Of a stretch of DNA of 64,000 nucleotides, positions 1 to 12,700 are shown piece after piece. The stretch is from Epiperipatus broadwayi (Eukaryota; Onychophora; Udeonychophora; Euonychophora; Peripatidae). Under the pieces are notes generated by a model. That model had not been told where the DNA came from, searched no databases, and saw only the letters and a list, made by a program, of their open reading frames with translations. The stretch is taken from NCBI GenBank assembly GCA_028023455.1, contig JAQFVV010000346.1, forward strand, positions 723,096 through 787,095, in the 5' to 3' direction. Every line of letters starts with the position of its first letter. The first letter of the stretch is position 1. Both the position numbers and the translations under genes were made by a program.

Positions 1-690
1 AATGCTTGTAACTTCGTTTCTGTATTCAGCATCAAATTTTTTGCTACTTTTCTATATTGGTCTGCTGTGAGAAATTCTTGTATTTTGTTGTCATAATCCA
101 TTACAAATGTTGCATTGTCTTAGTCGGCAGGAAGAAATTATAATTTATCTACTTTAAAGAGATTTAATTGCTTTCCTCACATTATAGGATGCTTTACTTC
201 AATTTTTGTTGCTTGTCAAGTATTCTTTTTATTTTCCAGTATAATTCTGCTGCTTCTTCTAAAGGCAATTTTTGGCTGTCATTATATCTAATCAAGGAAG
301 GAATATTAGACAGAATTATGGCAGAGTTTAATCTTTTTTGAACAGAAATTTCACCATCTTGTAGATCCATGAAGATCTGCCAATTTTTTCTTTTGGCATT
401 CTGTTATTTGTCCAGTAATGTACAATATGATTTTCTTACAGCTTGAGAAACTCTCATGAAGTATTCCTCAGTAAGTTTATTTTTCAGAAAACATTCTACA
501 TAATTAATGCAATGCATTGTTTGATACTTAGAAAACCTTTGAGCATTTATTCTTTCTCTTAACAGAGTTTCACTTGAGTAATTTTCTCAGCTATCTGGGA
601 ATGAATTGGAGGTTTTAGTTGAGAAAGTTAAATGATTTTCTATCAGGGCCATACCGAATACTTAATAATGATTGTGTTTTAGTTGTATTT
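1..690 (-). mobile_element. P1 Penelope-like element, 5' part of a copy (runs off the left edge)
   Basis: Read on the minus strand, this segment is colinear with plus-strand 1560-2400: the same 5' untranslated stretch, the same N-terminal open segments, and the ADK-like block before reverse-transcriptase motif 1 near 80-140. It is heavily mutated, with stops and small indels. It forms the left arm of an inverted pair with the plus-strand copy. Confidence 0.75.
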
Positions 691-965
691 TTATATTGGA
701 CTATTTCCATCATCCAATATAAGTATTGAATGTCTTTAGAAAAATTTAACTTTATTTAAATATTCCAAATACATTCAACTGTTAGTAATAGCACACAGGT
801 TACTGTATACACAACATTTTGAGATGTATTATTCTCCCCTTACCAAGTTTCCTGATGTGACCAGTGATGGTACTAGCATGGGAATCAAATCTGGACCTTT
901 AGATTCTTGAAAATTTAATTTTAAGATTATGCTCTAACCAAACAGCCATGCTGCCAAAGGCAAGT
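690..965 (-). mobile_element. P1 terminal repeat (pLTR-like) with tRNA-Lys-like head
   Basis: The segment lies between a P1 3' end (965-1421, minus) and a P1 5' part (1-690, minus), the position a pLTR takes in tandem PLE copies. Its minus strand starts with a tRNA-like block at 879-955. It contains GGTTAGAGCAT (A-box region), then AATCTAAAGGTCCAG and TTTGATTCC (B-box region), recalling tRNA-Lys. A degraded hammerhead-like stretch follows, then the ~180-bp body shared with plus 1430-1610. Copies occur at 6.65-6.85 kb and 46.27-46.80 kb. Confidence 0.65.
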
Positions 966-1421
966 CAATAGAAATTCCATATACCTATCTATGTTTTCAT
1001 CCTGATTTCTCCACCTTTTTCTAAGAGCAAAATTTGATTAGTGGTTTCCATACATTACGTATAATCACACGAGTGTCTCTGGGGTTCACCATTGTCATGT
1101 GAACAGCTTTAAATTTTCTTTATACCTTTTATTCTCTGCAATTGTATTTTCACAATTAAACATGTTCACTGGTACATACATAGTCTGCTACCTTAGACAC
1201 ATCAGTTTTCTCTTCTAATCATCAGTTAGTGTTCTTGCAAGTTCTTTTCAACAGGATGACAGGTATTGCCACTATACGTTCTTCCATATTGAGATAGTAT
1301 TTCATAAATGCAGTTTTCTGCATTTCAAGTTGAGACTTTGTACATGTTAGAAATCCTCAGTGTGGTGTTGGAAAGATCTGATGTTATACTGATTGCAGAT
1401 TTTCCTTAATTTGTCTGCTAT
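965..1421 (-). pseudogene. P1 Penelope-like element 3' coding remnant (GIY-YIG)
   Basis: Minus-strand translation shows a broken version of the PLE endonuclease region. The stretch LQYGRTYSGNTCHP lies around 1240-1310; the plus copy has CKCGRTYIAETSSH in its place. The nucleotide sequence on both sides matches plus 3360-3760. GIY-YIG endonuclease is the C-terminal domain of Penelope reverse transcriptases and nicks target DNA. Stops and frameshifts show it is dead. Confidence 0.7.
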
Positions 1422-1620
1422 TGAAGAGGGAAGAATAATACCTCTCAAAATGTGCATATACTAATCTGTGTGTTATTACTAACAGTTGAAGGTATTTGGA
1501 ATATTTAAAAGTTCAAATTTTTGTAAAGACATTCAATACTTATATTAGATGTAAATAGTCCAATATATAAATACATCTAAAATCTCATTATCGCAAACCT
1601 TCAGGAAAACAAGTATTCAG
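1421..1620 (+). mobile_element. P1 5' terminal region of the plus-strand copy
   Basis: From 1421 the orientation flips to plus. The body repeated at 690-850 (inverted), 6760-6850 (plus) and 46.65-46.8 kb (plus) begins with a hammerhead-like remnant (GAAGAGGGAAG, loop, CCTCTC) and runs to AGTCCAATATATAAATAC at about 1556-1575. That short run also occurs at about 6800-6820. The join at 1421 is the head-to-head inversion point. Confidence 0.6.
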
Positions 1621-3780
1621 TATGGACACAATACTATATCAAATTTTAGATATTAAAAATTGTCTAAAGCTGGGCAAAGTACAAAATCATTTCTTATGTA
1701 AATCTGAAAGGATAATTCCTAAAGGTTTGCAACTAAAACCTCCAATTCACTCCCAGGGAGCTGAGAAAATTACTCAAAGAGCAAGTGAAGCTCTGGTAAG
1801 AAAAAGAATAAATGCTCAAAGTTTTTTCTTAAGTATCAAACCTTGCATTCCATTAATTATGTAGACTTTACAAGTGTCTCAAGAAGTAAGAAAATCATTC
1901 TACATTACATGGAAAAATAAAAGAATGTCAAAAGATACTTGCTAGCCTACATGGACATATCAAAAATCATAATGTACCAAACTGTACCAGCTTCATCTAT
2001 TAAAAATCTCAATTCTAAACATCTAATAGGTACGGAAATTTCTGTTTTTGAAAAAGGATTTAAATTCTGCCCTGACACTGTTTAATATTCCTTTATTGTG
2101 TATAATGGCAGCCACCAAGGAAGTCACTCAAAAATTACTTTTAGAAGAAGCAGCAGAATTATGCTGGAAAATAAAAAGAACACTTAACAAGCAACAAAAA
2201 TTGAAATCAAGCAAATCCTATGATGAGAGGAAATTAATTAAATCTCTTCAAAATAAATAAATCTATAATTATTCTCCTTGCTGACAAAGGTAAGGCCACA
2301 GTTGTAATGGATACAGCTGATTATGACAACAAAATACAAGAACAACTCATAGCAGACCAATATAGAAAACTGACAAAAAATCCAATAACAAGTCCAGAAA
2401 CAAAGTTATAAGCATTACTCAGCATTGCGTGTACTTCAGTGATTCAGAAAAACTAACATTATATTTCAGCAAAATTCCTCATCTTTATAATTATCTAAAA
2501 CCCATAATGATCGCATTTCATTAAGACCTTTTGTCAAGATTACTTCTGAAAGTTATGTCCTTTAGCATACAAGACCTAGTCCTTTATCAGCAATTCTAGA
2601 CACTTAAGAATTAATGAAGAACATAAAATTTGAAAGAACTGTCTTACTAGTAAGCTTTGATGTGGAAAGTTTTATTTACAAATGTATGAAATGAAGAAGC
2701 ATTGTCTATTGTAAGGAAAAGATGAAATGGTAATAATAGCTTACAAATCAGACCAACTCTTCTATTGATAGTGTGATGGAACTATTAACACTCTGTATAA
2801 AAACAACCTATTTTCAATATAACAGAATTCTTCCAACCAAATCAAGGAATGGCTATGGGCTCACCATTGCCACCCTTGATTAGCAATATTTACATGGAAG
2901 AACTTTAAAACCACAGCCATAAAAACTATTCTATATCCACCTAAGGTTTAGCTTTACTATGTAGATGATACATTTGTTGTATGGACACATGGTGAAACTA
3001 CAAAGTTTCTGGAAACACTTCATTGATGTATCTCCTTAAATTAAATTCACAATAGAATCAGAACAAGAACACAAATTGGCATCCTTAGATGTTCTTGAGA
3101 TGACTCCCTCATGGCAAAATTAAAATTTACAGAAAACCCACACATGCAGGAAAATACTTAGTCTATACATCCAATCACACCAGAAACAAAATATGGAATT
3201 ACCCTATCACTATGGAACAGAAGTTTGTTCAGAAAGCAGTGATTTAAAAAAAAAGATTCACATAAAACATGAAAAATAATTACCCATCAGCTGTTATTAA
3301 GAAAAACCTTAGACAACAAAAAACCAAAAGGAAAAAATTATTAGTACGATATATGCCGAAAATAGATAAATTAAGGAAAAATCTGCAATCAGTATAACAT
3401 CGTAACAGCTTTCCAGAGCCATACCAGATGAGAAATTCTAACACCTATAAAGCTAAAGTTGGAAAGAAAAAAACCTGCATTTATGAAATACCATGTAAAT
3501 GTGGAAGAACATATATTGCTGAGACCTCATCTCATTGAAAAATGCTTGCAAGAACATGAACTGATAATTAGAAGAAAACAGACTTGTTTAAGGTAGCAGA
3601 CCATGTGTGTAAAAGTGAACATATGTTCAATTGGGAAAATACAAAAATATTGGATAAAGAAGGAAAAGTACAAAACATTTAATGAAGCTGCTTATACGGC
3701 AATGGTGAACAACCCCATAAGTCAATCTGGTGTGATTACACGTAATATATTATAGTGGTATGGGGTAAAAAGATTTGACC
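1620..3780 (+). pseudogene. P1 Penelope-like element reverse transcriptase and GIY-YIG remnant
   Basis: This is the most complete P1 copy, a pseudogene read through several frameshifts. Recognisable pieces, in order, are: LADKGKATVVMD (about 2277-2312, PLE N-terminal RT motif); LLVSFDVESF (about 2644-2671, motif A region); QGMAMGSPLPPLISNIYME (2843-2899, the QGxxMGSPL motif typical of PLE and telomerase RTs); YYVDDTFVVW (about 2955-2984, catalytic YVDD at 2958-2969); LASLDVL (near 3080); and the GIY-YIG start YEIPCKCGRTYIAET (about 3483-3527). Penelope-like RTs fuse an RT to a C-terminal GIY-YIG endonuclease, which is the order seen here. Reading frames 1622-1864 and 2048-2260 are fragments of its N-terminal part. 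Confidence 0.85.
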
Positions 3781-6510
3781 AGGGTGATGGAAATCATATC
3801 ACCAAATGATCCAAAATTTAAAATATTAAATACCAAAAGATTTGACGAGAAATATTAGAGTAATGTTAGTGCCCTAAAAATATATAAGCAATTTTATATA
3901 TTAAAAGAGAGCATGAGATATAAATGAGATCAGCCCAGTTAGAGATCAGTTAATTAACTCCTTAGAGCAACTACAAATATCTTTAATTAACCATCAACCA
4001 GCATTATAAATAAGAGTAAGTACCATTCATTATGAATGATCAACAACACATAAATCAACAGTCAATTTGGTGACTGGATTTGAACAATACAAATATAATT
4101 CAACAGTCAATCTGGTGACTGGATTGGAAATGGATCTTCTGTAGACCAGGCTAACTATTTAGCCCTTGTGGCAAATTATTGAAACCATTAACTTAGATGC
4201 ACCACTTAAGTGCTCCTCCATAAGAATATACAACCATAAAAATTTAATGCTGGGACATTAAAACATGCTGATTATTATCAATGCTCTGGCCACTTAGTAT
4301 CATTCATGTACTGGCCATTATAAACTTAATTCTAATAGACTAAACTAAATAAAATGTAGCACATGGACTTTGAATAATATCCTCAACCAAGAAATCATCT
4401 GGATGCTCATACACTAAATATTACATCCTCGTTCATATATTCAGCTGCTACACTAATTAGCTCAGAGAACACAAGCTCAAGACTGTTATGGTGACCAAGA
4501 GATGATGCAATACAATTTTTAACAATTAAATACAAGTTTATTAATAATAAAAAAAATGATATTAACATCTTTAGAATTACAAGACTTGATTTTGATTAAT
4601 ATACAATAATAAAAAAATGATCACATTGTGATTTACAAAATTCAAATTATTACATTGATTTACATGTTTCACTAGGTTTACTTAAAACTAATTCAGCACA
4701 CAAGCATGTGGCTTGATATAAAATAAATGTTAGAATTGACATTCCAATACTAAAAAAATGATTAAATTTACATATTTGTTTATTTGACACTCATTGATAT
4801 ATATATATATAAGCACGGTGCAATACAATTTAGAAATGGACATATTTAAATTGTCTTACAATGATACATGATTAAACTTTTTAACTTGTATTTTTAATAA
4901 AAATACTTTATGCTAGGTTTACTTAAGCCCCATATATATCAGTGGGATATATTAACTAATTTATATATATATAATACATTTGAATTTATCAAAATAATAG
5001 AATTACATTAATTTTTACATAAGTGTTTCTATTTGATATATATATATATGCACACTGCAGTACATTTGATGACTAACAAATGAAATTCATTTTCTATATT
5101 TCAATATATTTAACAGACATGTGTATTGAATTGCAGACACAGTAGTTTACATCATGTATTTCATTTTTGTTAAAATAAAATTAATTTTGTAATACGTAAT
5201 TATTTCTTGATTTAACATGTGTGTGTATAACTTGACAAAATAGTTATTTAAAATGTACTTTCCATAATCAATTCCTTGGTTAATATTAACAGTATGTAAA
5301 ATTCACATGCATGTGTAATATATAAAATATTATTTGAATAAGCTATTACAGCTTTTTCTTTTAAAAAAGTAGTCAGTTTTTGACACTCTTAACTAATTAT
5401 ATCTCTTTTTTAAAAGGAAATACACTTTTATGACAAGTCACTTTTTGATTGTTGATTAATTAATTATCAATGCTTTTAGAATCATCTATTCTTTACTTTT
5501 TGATTTTTAATTCAAACAAAATTATGCTTACTTTTTAAGTTATATATATATTTAATGTCATTTTTTATAAGGGATTACCAAAACAATTCCTTTAAAAATA
5601 TATATATCAAATCATCTTTTAGACATTTGATTCAAATTATTCATTTGTTTTACCTTAAGTTATAAATTTAAATCATTTTAAGGAATTAAAACTAACTCAC
5701 CAGCTATATATAGATTTATCTGTCCTCTGCATTTAGATACATATGTATCTATAATTATTTCTTCAGTAACTGATGGTTTATTGATGGAGACCAATCCGGG
5801 TAATTGTCAACATTGGGAAAGTATATTCAGGTATGTTGGTCTCCCTGAGTTCCCTACTCTAGGATTTGATGAGTTTCAGCCCAGCAAACTTTTGTCCACA
5901 TTTAAGGCTTTAGAGACAGAGAAGTGTCTTCCTTCTATGCGCATCTAAACTCCCCCAGTGAGTCAATGCTGTTAGATCTCCTGCCTTGACTTCAGCTACA
6001 TATCAAAGCTCAATATATATCTGCCAGCCATCTCTCTGGTCAATTAAAATAACTGTTGCAAACTTATATAACCAATTTTGCAGCTGGCCAATTTGGTCAC
6101 TACTCAAAAATTTAAAGCAGACTTTGCAGATAACTCTTAGCCAACTGCTCAAAAATAATTACTATCCAGACTGATGATATTTTTATCATTGGAAGTGATA
6201 AAAACACCTTAGTTGAAAAGTTTTTTCTCTCTAATCCCCTTTGAAATAAGGTTTGAAATTTTTATCAAAGTGTGATATACATGATTTTACTTAGAGAAAT
6301 TTACCAATTAAAAGATTTCAAAAATACCACACTTGTTTTTAAATTCAAAAACAATTACAAATAATATTTATTAGACTTTTTTAACTGTTTAATTTATAAT
6401 AAAATTCTATTTTAAATTCATAATAATTTAATCTTTTACTTATTCCAAGAAAATGTAGAATACATTTTTGTTTCTTTTTCCTTTCCCCTTACTTCATACA
6501 AATATGTGCA
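3780..6510. other. AT-rich intergenic stretch, no gene recognised
   Basis: Mostly A/T-rich DNA with short TA runs (for example near 4797, 4965, 5037 and 5543). An imperfect direct repeat of about 55 bp occurs at 4048-4130, where CAACAGTCAAT-TGGTGACTGGATT appears twice. A small GC-richer open segment lies at 5784-5948 (separate entry). Nothing else could be supported. Confidence 0.6.
5784..5948 (+). other. Small unassigned coding-like segment (54 codons)
   Basis: An ATG-to-TAA frame of 55 codons sits in an island that is GC-richer than its surroundings. The composition looks protein-like (contains YVGLPEFPTLGFDEFQPSK) rather than low-complexity. I do not recognise a family. It has no splice sites I would defend and no neighbours in the same frame. 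A fragment of a decayed element is the simplest explanation. Confidence 0.25.
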
Positions 6511-6850
6511 CAAAGTATGTTGCTGTGTGCCATGTAACTCAACCAGTTACAATATGGAAAACACTAATCAACTTTGCTCTTAGGAGAAGTGGAAAAATCA
6601 AAATGAACCTCGTAGATAAGTATATGAAATTTCTTGTTATCCTTGGCAGGAGGGCTGTTGGTTAAAGTGTTATCTTACTATTCAATACTCAATAATCTAA
6701 GGGTCCAAGTTCAATTCCAATGCTAGTGCTATCACTGGTCAGGCCAACAACATCTGAAGAAGAGAGAATATCCCTCGAAACATGCATAGATGATGTAAAT
6801 AGTCCAATATATAAATACAAGTAAAATAACATAATCACAAACCTTCCAAA
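6510..6850 (+). mobile_element. P1 element 3' end plus terminal repeat with tRNA-Lys-like head
   Basis: Positions 6545-6645 match the P1 3' end seen on the minus strand at about 965-1060 (for example CACTAATCAA-TTTGCTCTTAG). The tRNA-like block follows at 6648-6724: GTTGGTTAAAGTGTTATCTTA, then AATCTAAGGGTCCAAGTTC and a B-box-like TTCAATTCC. A hammerhead core follows at 6754-6780, then the shared body ending in the P1 5' sequence near 6800-6840. The order 3' end, tRNA-like, hammerhead, 5' start is the order at 690-1060. Confidence 0.65.
6754..6780 (+). ncRNA. Hammerhead ribozyme core (P1 family)
   Basis: CTGAAGA at 6754-6760 fits the CUGANGA consensus, position 7 being variable. Stem II pairs GAGAG with CCCTC around an AATAT loop with one mismatch, and GAAA is at 6777-6780. 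P1-derived copies at 1430 and 46.4-46.7 kb suggest an ancestral six-pair stem GAGAGG/CCTCTC. Stem I and stem III are not convincing. Confidence 0.5.
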
Positions 6851-7611
6851 AGTCTTATCTAAATGTCATAGAATAATTAATATTCTTTAACTATAATTAA
6901 TTTGTAAATATGTATGCATATTGTTTATACACAAATTTTGAAAATAATAGATGTGAAAGGTTTTTAGTTGGGCTGACCAAGTTAAAATGTACCTTCTGTA
7001 AAAAAAAGTATTACAGTAAATAATCATTGTTATTTATCTACATTTAGTAGGCATCCGATTTTCCATTTTCATATATATTTATTTTCTCGTTTTTTGAAAA
7101 ACAGTGGATCAAGAATTCACTGAAAAATGCTTTAAGTGTTTGAAAAAATAATGATTCCTGATAAATAGAAAAGATTAAATGGATGTGACTAAATGTGTAT
7201 AATTGTGTTGGTGCTGATTTCTTCTTCAGCTAATTATAAAAAAGACTGCTTCAGGAATTATGATAAATAGCCATTATTTCTAATCCAGAAAAAAACTATG
7301 AGATTAGGAATGAACTACCTATAAATAATATATTAGTTTATATATATATTTCTAACAGATTTACTTATAAATTAATGAATTAACAGCAGATTTTTTAGAA
7401 TTTTGAATTATAATGCTACATGAATTTTTATCAATATTCTGATTTTTTCCCCATTTTGATTAAATATTTATAACTGAAGCATCTTAAGTTATTTTTACTA
7501 TAAATTGTGTTGATTCTATCTCAACTGGAAAGTTGCAAAAATGCTTATTTATAAAAAGAAGTAGACCAAGATTAGTGCTATTTGAAAGAGTGATATTTAG
7601 TTATTGTGACA

Positions 7612-7728
7612 GGGTTTTTTTTTCCATGTCATAGCATCGGCCGGGAGGTGAACCCGCAACAAGCATCTGCAACCAACTGCTTGCTGGCAAGGCGGCTGCG
7701 CTGACCTCTCGGCTAACAATGCTTGACG
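7612..7728 (-). repeat. Tailed tRNA-derived retropseudogene or SINE with target duplication
   Basis: On the minus strand a class II tRNA-like sequence is visible: acceptor halves AGCATTG and CGATGCT pair over seven positions; an A-box region TTAGCCGAGAGGTCAGCGC; a long variable-arm-like hairpin; a B-box region GGGTTCACCTCCC; then ATGACATGG and a poly(A) tail (poly(T) at 7614-7622). Flanks TATTGTGACA (7602-7611) and TATTGTGCCA (7729-7738) look like a 10-bp target duplication with one change. It resembles tRNA-Ser or tRNA-Leu. The extra 3' tail and poly(A) argue against a working tRNA gene. Confidence 0.65.
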
Positions 7729-7739
7729 TATTGTGCCAT

Positions 7740-9620
7740 AGTTGATGCATTTTCTACATAATGTAACACCCATAATGATGTGTATCACCATTGTCATAAA
7801 TAATTCTTTCTTCAATTTTTTTTTAACCGTGCTGCTTACCAAAATGGATTTTTAAAAACCATAATACTAATGAGGGAAAAAAGATAAAAATAAATTGGTC
7901 CATTTGAAAAAAAAAAGACTGACTGCATTATTAGTTAAACAACCGATATTGTTTTAAGAAATAATTTTAATATTTTCTTTTATCACGCCATTTGTTTGGA
8001 ATAAAATTCAAAAATAATTTATCTTTTTAATAATATAATTAAATTAGCAAATAAAAAAAAGCAAAAAAAAAAAAAATTGCTATCCATATTGTGAGACTGA
8101 ATCAATTATATACCTGTATGAATCTGAATATTTCAATATTTTCTCAGAATACTTTATTTGCATTATTTATGGCCTTCCTGTGTGTTTAAATGAAAAATTA
8201 CAATAAATTCTTTTAAAGAACGATTACTTCATTTGGGGATCTCATTATATACAAACTAAATAAAATATATGTACATCTAGATTTGAAATTGGGATAGTTG
8301 AATCCAGGTTTGAATCGGTATATATATAAAGGATCAGAGTAGAGAGTAATACACAGCATATATATATATTGTAATGATCTGGACATCATTTGAAAAAGAG
8401 GGTTACATCTGTCAATGATTGGACTTTGGGTCTTCAGGTAAGATGCTGGAGCTGGTGCGATGAAGTACCTAACCAATGATTGCATCCTCCTTCATTTGAC
8501 TAGCTCTAAATCTCTTTACTGAATTTAGATACAATTTAGGTTAGTTCATCTATTTCTCACCCCTTTCTGATTCCATTATGCAGCAGTATTCGAATCAGGG
8601 AGAATTCGGGTTTGACTCTTAAAAGGGATACACTAATGCCAGCTGAAAACTGCACTTCTATATAGGTTACAATTAGTATGGTGTATCTAGTAATCACCCA
8701 ACTAAATTTCAATTTTATTATATAAAGTATGTCGTGTGTGTACGTTTGAGGCTGTAGATTAATGAATGAATACAAACTTGATTTAATAAAGTAGAGAGAC
8801 TGAATTGAGATTAACAAATTCATCAACATTAATTAGGGAACAAAAAACAAAATAAGCTCAAAAATGTTTTAACAATATATATATATAATTATAGGTGTCA
8901 ACAATGGACTTCTATCATATCAGTAATTTAACAAATTTATTACCATACCCATAATCCCCTTGATAGAGAAATTCATGCTAATGACGACACCAATTATTTA
9001 CAAAGTTCAAGCAAAAATAAAAACCAAAAGATTGATTCAATATAAACGCGAATCCAAATAGCTAAGTTAATTTTTTTCATTGGTATGTCTATGTTTGCAT
9101 CATAGTCCAAATCGAGCGGTCTGTGCTTGATTTCCTTAGGACACCCCCCTCCAATCTATATACAATTCCTAATGTGATAGTAAAGGTCATTCACCCAATG
9201 AGATTAGTCATTTACATAGAATGACCGTTAATTAACACGTAACAAGCAACATAAAGTCTTCTGTTATAGTGTGCAAATTTAATGTGGCATCATAATAAAA
9301 TCTTACCTTAGTACCATGTGGTTAATGATCAAATATCACGATGCTATGAGTAGAGAAAGGCTAATCTAAACTTTATTTACAAAAAAAAATTTCAATTAAA
9401 ATTAACCATCCCCCCTCTACTTTTGACTTCTATTTAAAATGGACTTTCCCAAAAAACTAAATCACAAAAGTTTTACATTTCCAAGTATGAAAAAAAAATG
9501 AAATGTAAAAAAAAATATTTACAAAAGTAATCATAAAATTAGAACACATAATTAAAAATTCAGAATTCCTCTAAATCGATTTGATTAAAGTTGATGAGCT
9601 GGAAAAAGTCCATATATATT
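7740..9620. other. AT-rich stretch with no recognised gene
   Basis: Two open frames on the minus strand (8213-8485, 8557-8829) have no recognisable family. Short tRNA B-box-like motifs occur near 8310 and 8610 on the minus strand, so decayed SINEs are possible, but I cannot delimit them. Confidence 0.5.
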
Positions 9621-9624
9621 GTAA

Positions 9625-9783
9625 CCGGAAAAAAAAATAGAGGAGAGAGAGTGAGGGAAAAAAAATGAAAGAAAAAGAAGAGAACGAAAATGAGAGAGAG
9701 AAAAGAATGGATAGAGATGGTGAAAATGATATGAAAAGAAAATGAAATGAAATAAGTAAAGAAACTGAAATGAAATGAGAGAC
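9625..9783 (+). repeat. Purine-rich tract
   Basis: About 155 bp of almost uninterrupted G and A on the plus strand, built from imperfect GAGA, GAAA and AATGAAATG units, ends near GAGAGACTC. It is low-complexity sequence, perhaps a degenerate microsatellite. Confidence 0.6.
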
Positions 9784-9799
9784 TCTTAACGACTGGGCT

Positions 9800-12700
9800 C
9801 AGTGGGGTTACAATAAATTTAAAGAAAAGAGGTGATGATCCAGAGATGTATAATCAAGTAAAGATCAAATCCAATACTGATGAACTATAACTACTACAGC
9901 ATATTAATAATTTAATAAACCATACAAAAGATTATCTAAAATCACTAATCAATGCTTACCATATTAGTCTTACCAATAGATCATACACTCTCTGAATAAG
10001 AATAATGATACTTTGATTAAAAAGATTCTCTTACTAAATTCTATTCAATAAAACAACAAGAGTAAATAACCTCAGGGATTTCTAAACTAAAACTCTTGTG
10101 CAAAATTAAAAATTTAAGTTAAGTTGCCTATTAAAGAATTCCTGGAATTTTTAAAAAAAAAAAACAAATAAATAATATCTTAGTTAACCACAAAATAACA
10201 ACCTTCTTGTGCAATCTTAAAATAATGTACAAAACAAATATTAATTCACAAATTTAATGAATCAATTTAAATTTAATCCAATAATCGCTTATTATCCAAG
10301 ACATTACTCGAGCAAAAAAAAGAGCAAGGGTACTTTTTATGCCTTTCCCATACTCACCGACAACCTACTAAAGACCTCAAATGCAGATGGATTGAATTCT
10401 TTAGACGTACAAGATTTAAGATGATACAGATGATGTGCAATGAATATAAGATAATGTGCAGCCTTTAAAAGAACAACAATTAAAAATATTCTTAAGTACT
10501 AATATTGTTAATCTGATATTGCATAATCTTTAGTCTAAAAAGATGTACTGATAATTTAAAATAAACTTTTAACTAAACATTTAATTAAGTATCTGCTATA
10601 ATGCAATTATCTATTATTGTGATTTAATATGAGAATCACTTATTTTAACATAGCTTTCTAATTTTCAAGCCAATACCAAATATATTTAATTATCTTAGGA
10701 TATACTTGTGAACTTCTGAATTGAAGATTTAATAAACTTTAGAAACTTAAGATTTTGTGAATTTGGAACCCAAGACAATAATATTTTTTTCATATAAAAG
10801 CAAAACAAAACTTTTTGAAATAATAATAATTTGGTTTATTAAGAACAATAAGAAATTCTTACAAATTTAATGGAGTACAAACATTGCCAATATCGCACTG
10901 GGATTTAATATAAGTATTTTGACTTTTAACAATTTCCTTTAGTGTACATTAGTATACTTAATAACAGGCTAAGGCTATTCAATTTTAATCTCTTTTAATA
11001 AATAGAGATTTTACGATCTTTAACTTTAATTATAATGTCTGTATTTAATAAGCACACTACTATTTTTTTAATTAAAATAATTTAAAACATTATGGTGTCA
11101 TCTAGTAATCAGAATAACACAAAACTAGGTTTATATTTGAACCTCTAACTTAATTTTATAATCTTAAACTTAACAAACACTAAGTTGGAAAAGAATATAT
11201 TTTGAAAACTACAACTAGTTATACTGACTGACATAACTAATATTAAACTAATGATATATTTTTAAATTAGACTAAGCTAATCTTAAAATAAAACTAAGTT
11301 AAGTTTATGGGACATTCATTCATCAGAGATCAGTTATACTCTTTTAAATAAATTTAGTCCACATAAATTATTCCCTCAATGTTTTAAAGTTAATAATGTA
11401 ACAGACTTACAAATCCAGCTGCGAAACTCTGGATGAAAATATTAAATTAGTATGTGTGAATTGCCAGTTATACTATATGCATATTTAACATACTTTAAAA
11501 TAAATATAACTTATTGTTGGTTAGCTTGTGCATGATAAAACTATTATAGCAACACAATTCAAACATTGATATACCTATGAGCCATAAATTAGCTGCCACT
11601 ACCTGAAGAAACAAATTTCCTCAAACAAGCATATCTTATCATCACTAATCTAAAACAAATGCAACATCACCTACTGTGGTGGAATTAGCATTAAGTCATC
11701 ATGAATGATAGGCAAAAAATATAAAAATACTAAGCTCCTCAGAGCTGGAAAAGAATATGGTGGCTTTCAAAAATACCTAACTTCGAGGCAAAAACTAAGA
11801 TGTCTGGAACTCTTCTACAATACATCTGGGAATAGGAAAACGTACCAAGAAAGCACAATCCTCTCTCATGGGATCACTGAAAAATACAATATAACCCTCT
11901 TTTGGGAACAAGCACTATCAAATCATGGAAATACAATACAATAAGGATGGAGGATTTTATCTACTACATAAGCATATTCAAAATTATTAACTAAGCCTAA
12001 CTCTATGAGGCTAACAAATACTAACTAATAGCAAGATATATACTTCACCTGAATTAACTAAGTTATTCCTAAGAAGTTTGAAAATACAAAACGTACTCAA
12101 TGTTCGAACCAACAAAATACACTGTCAAGTGACTACTATGATAAATACTTTAAAATTAAGTGCATCTAAAATTCTAGGCAAGGCACAATGCACACATAGT
12201 AAAATATTACATGCTAAAAAAATATATATTAACTAGTGGACTTTTAAAATTGCAAATTAAATGCAAGAATATTTACTTCTCAATGCATATAAAAATATTT
12301 GTAGTTATTATTAATATAACATTCATAAAACAAATGAATGAATACTCTCTGATAAACTTATTTGGTAAATTTAAACTAAAACTAAGTAAAACATCCTATT
12401 TATAATAAACTAAGACTGTGATATTTAAATTTTCTATAAATGATTTTCTTTTTTTAAACAGAACCTTGCTTGTGAAATGCTTAACAAATAAAATAAATTC
12501 ACTTGAGAATAGCAAAACATTTGCTCATTCTAATAGACATATTACATTTTAAAATTATAACCCTAATTTACCTGTATATTTATGCTAAAAGTGTTACACA
12601 AAATATATAGCATAAATATTTTTTTATGGTGTATTTTTTTAAAAAACCAATAAAACAAACAATAAAAAATATATATAATAATACATTAACTTAAATTCAT

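Noticed and set aside
7597-7842. 81-codon minus-strand open frame
   Set aside because: It runs through the tRN A-derived retropseudogene and its poly(T); composition and position make it a chance frame.
8213-8829. Two minus-strand frames with B-box-like motifs nearby
   Set aside because: Possible decayed SINEs, but no A box at the right spacing and no second copy to compare.
11705-11944. 79-codon plus-strand open frame
   Set aside because: No domain, no recognisable family, no splice context; lysine- and asparagine-rich as expected of AT-rich noise.
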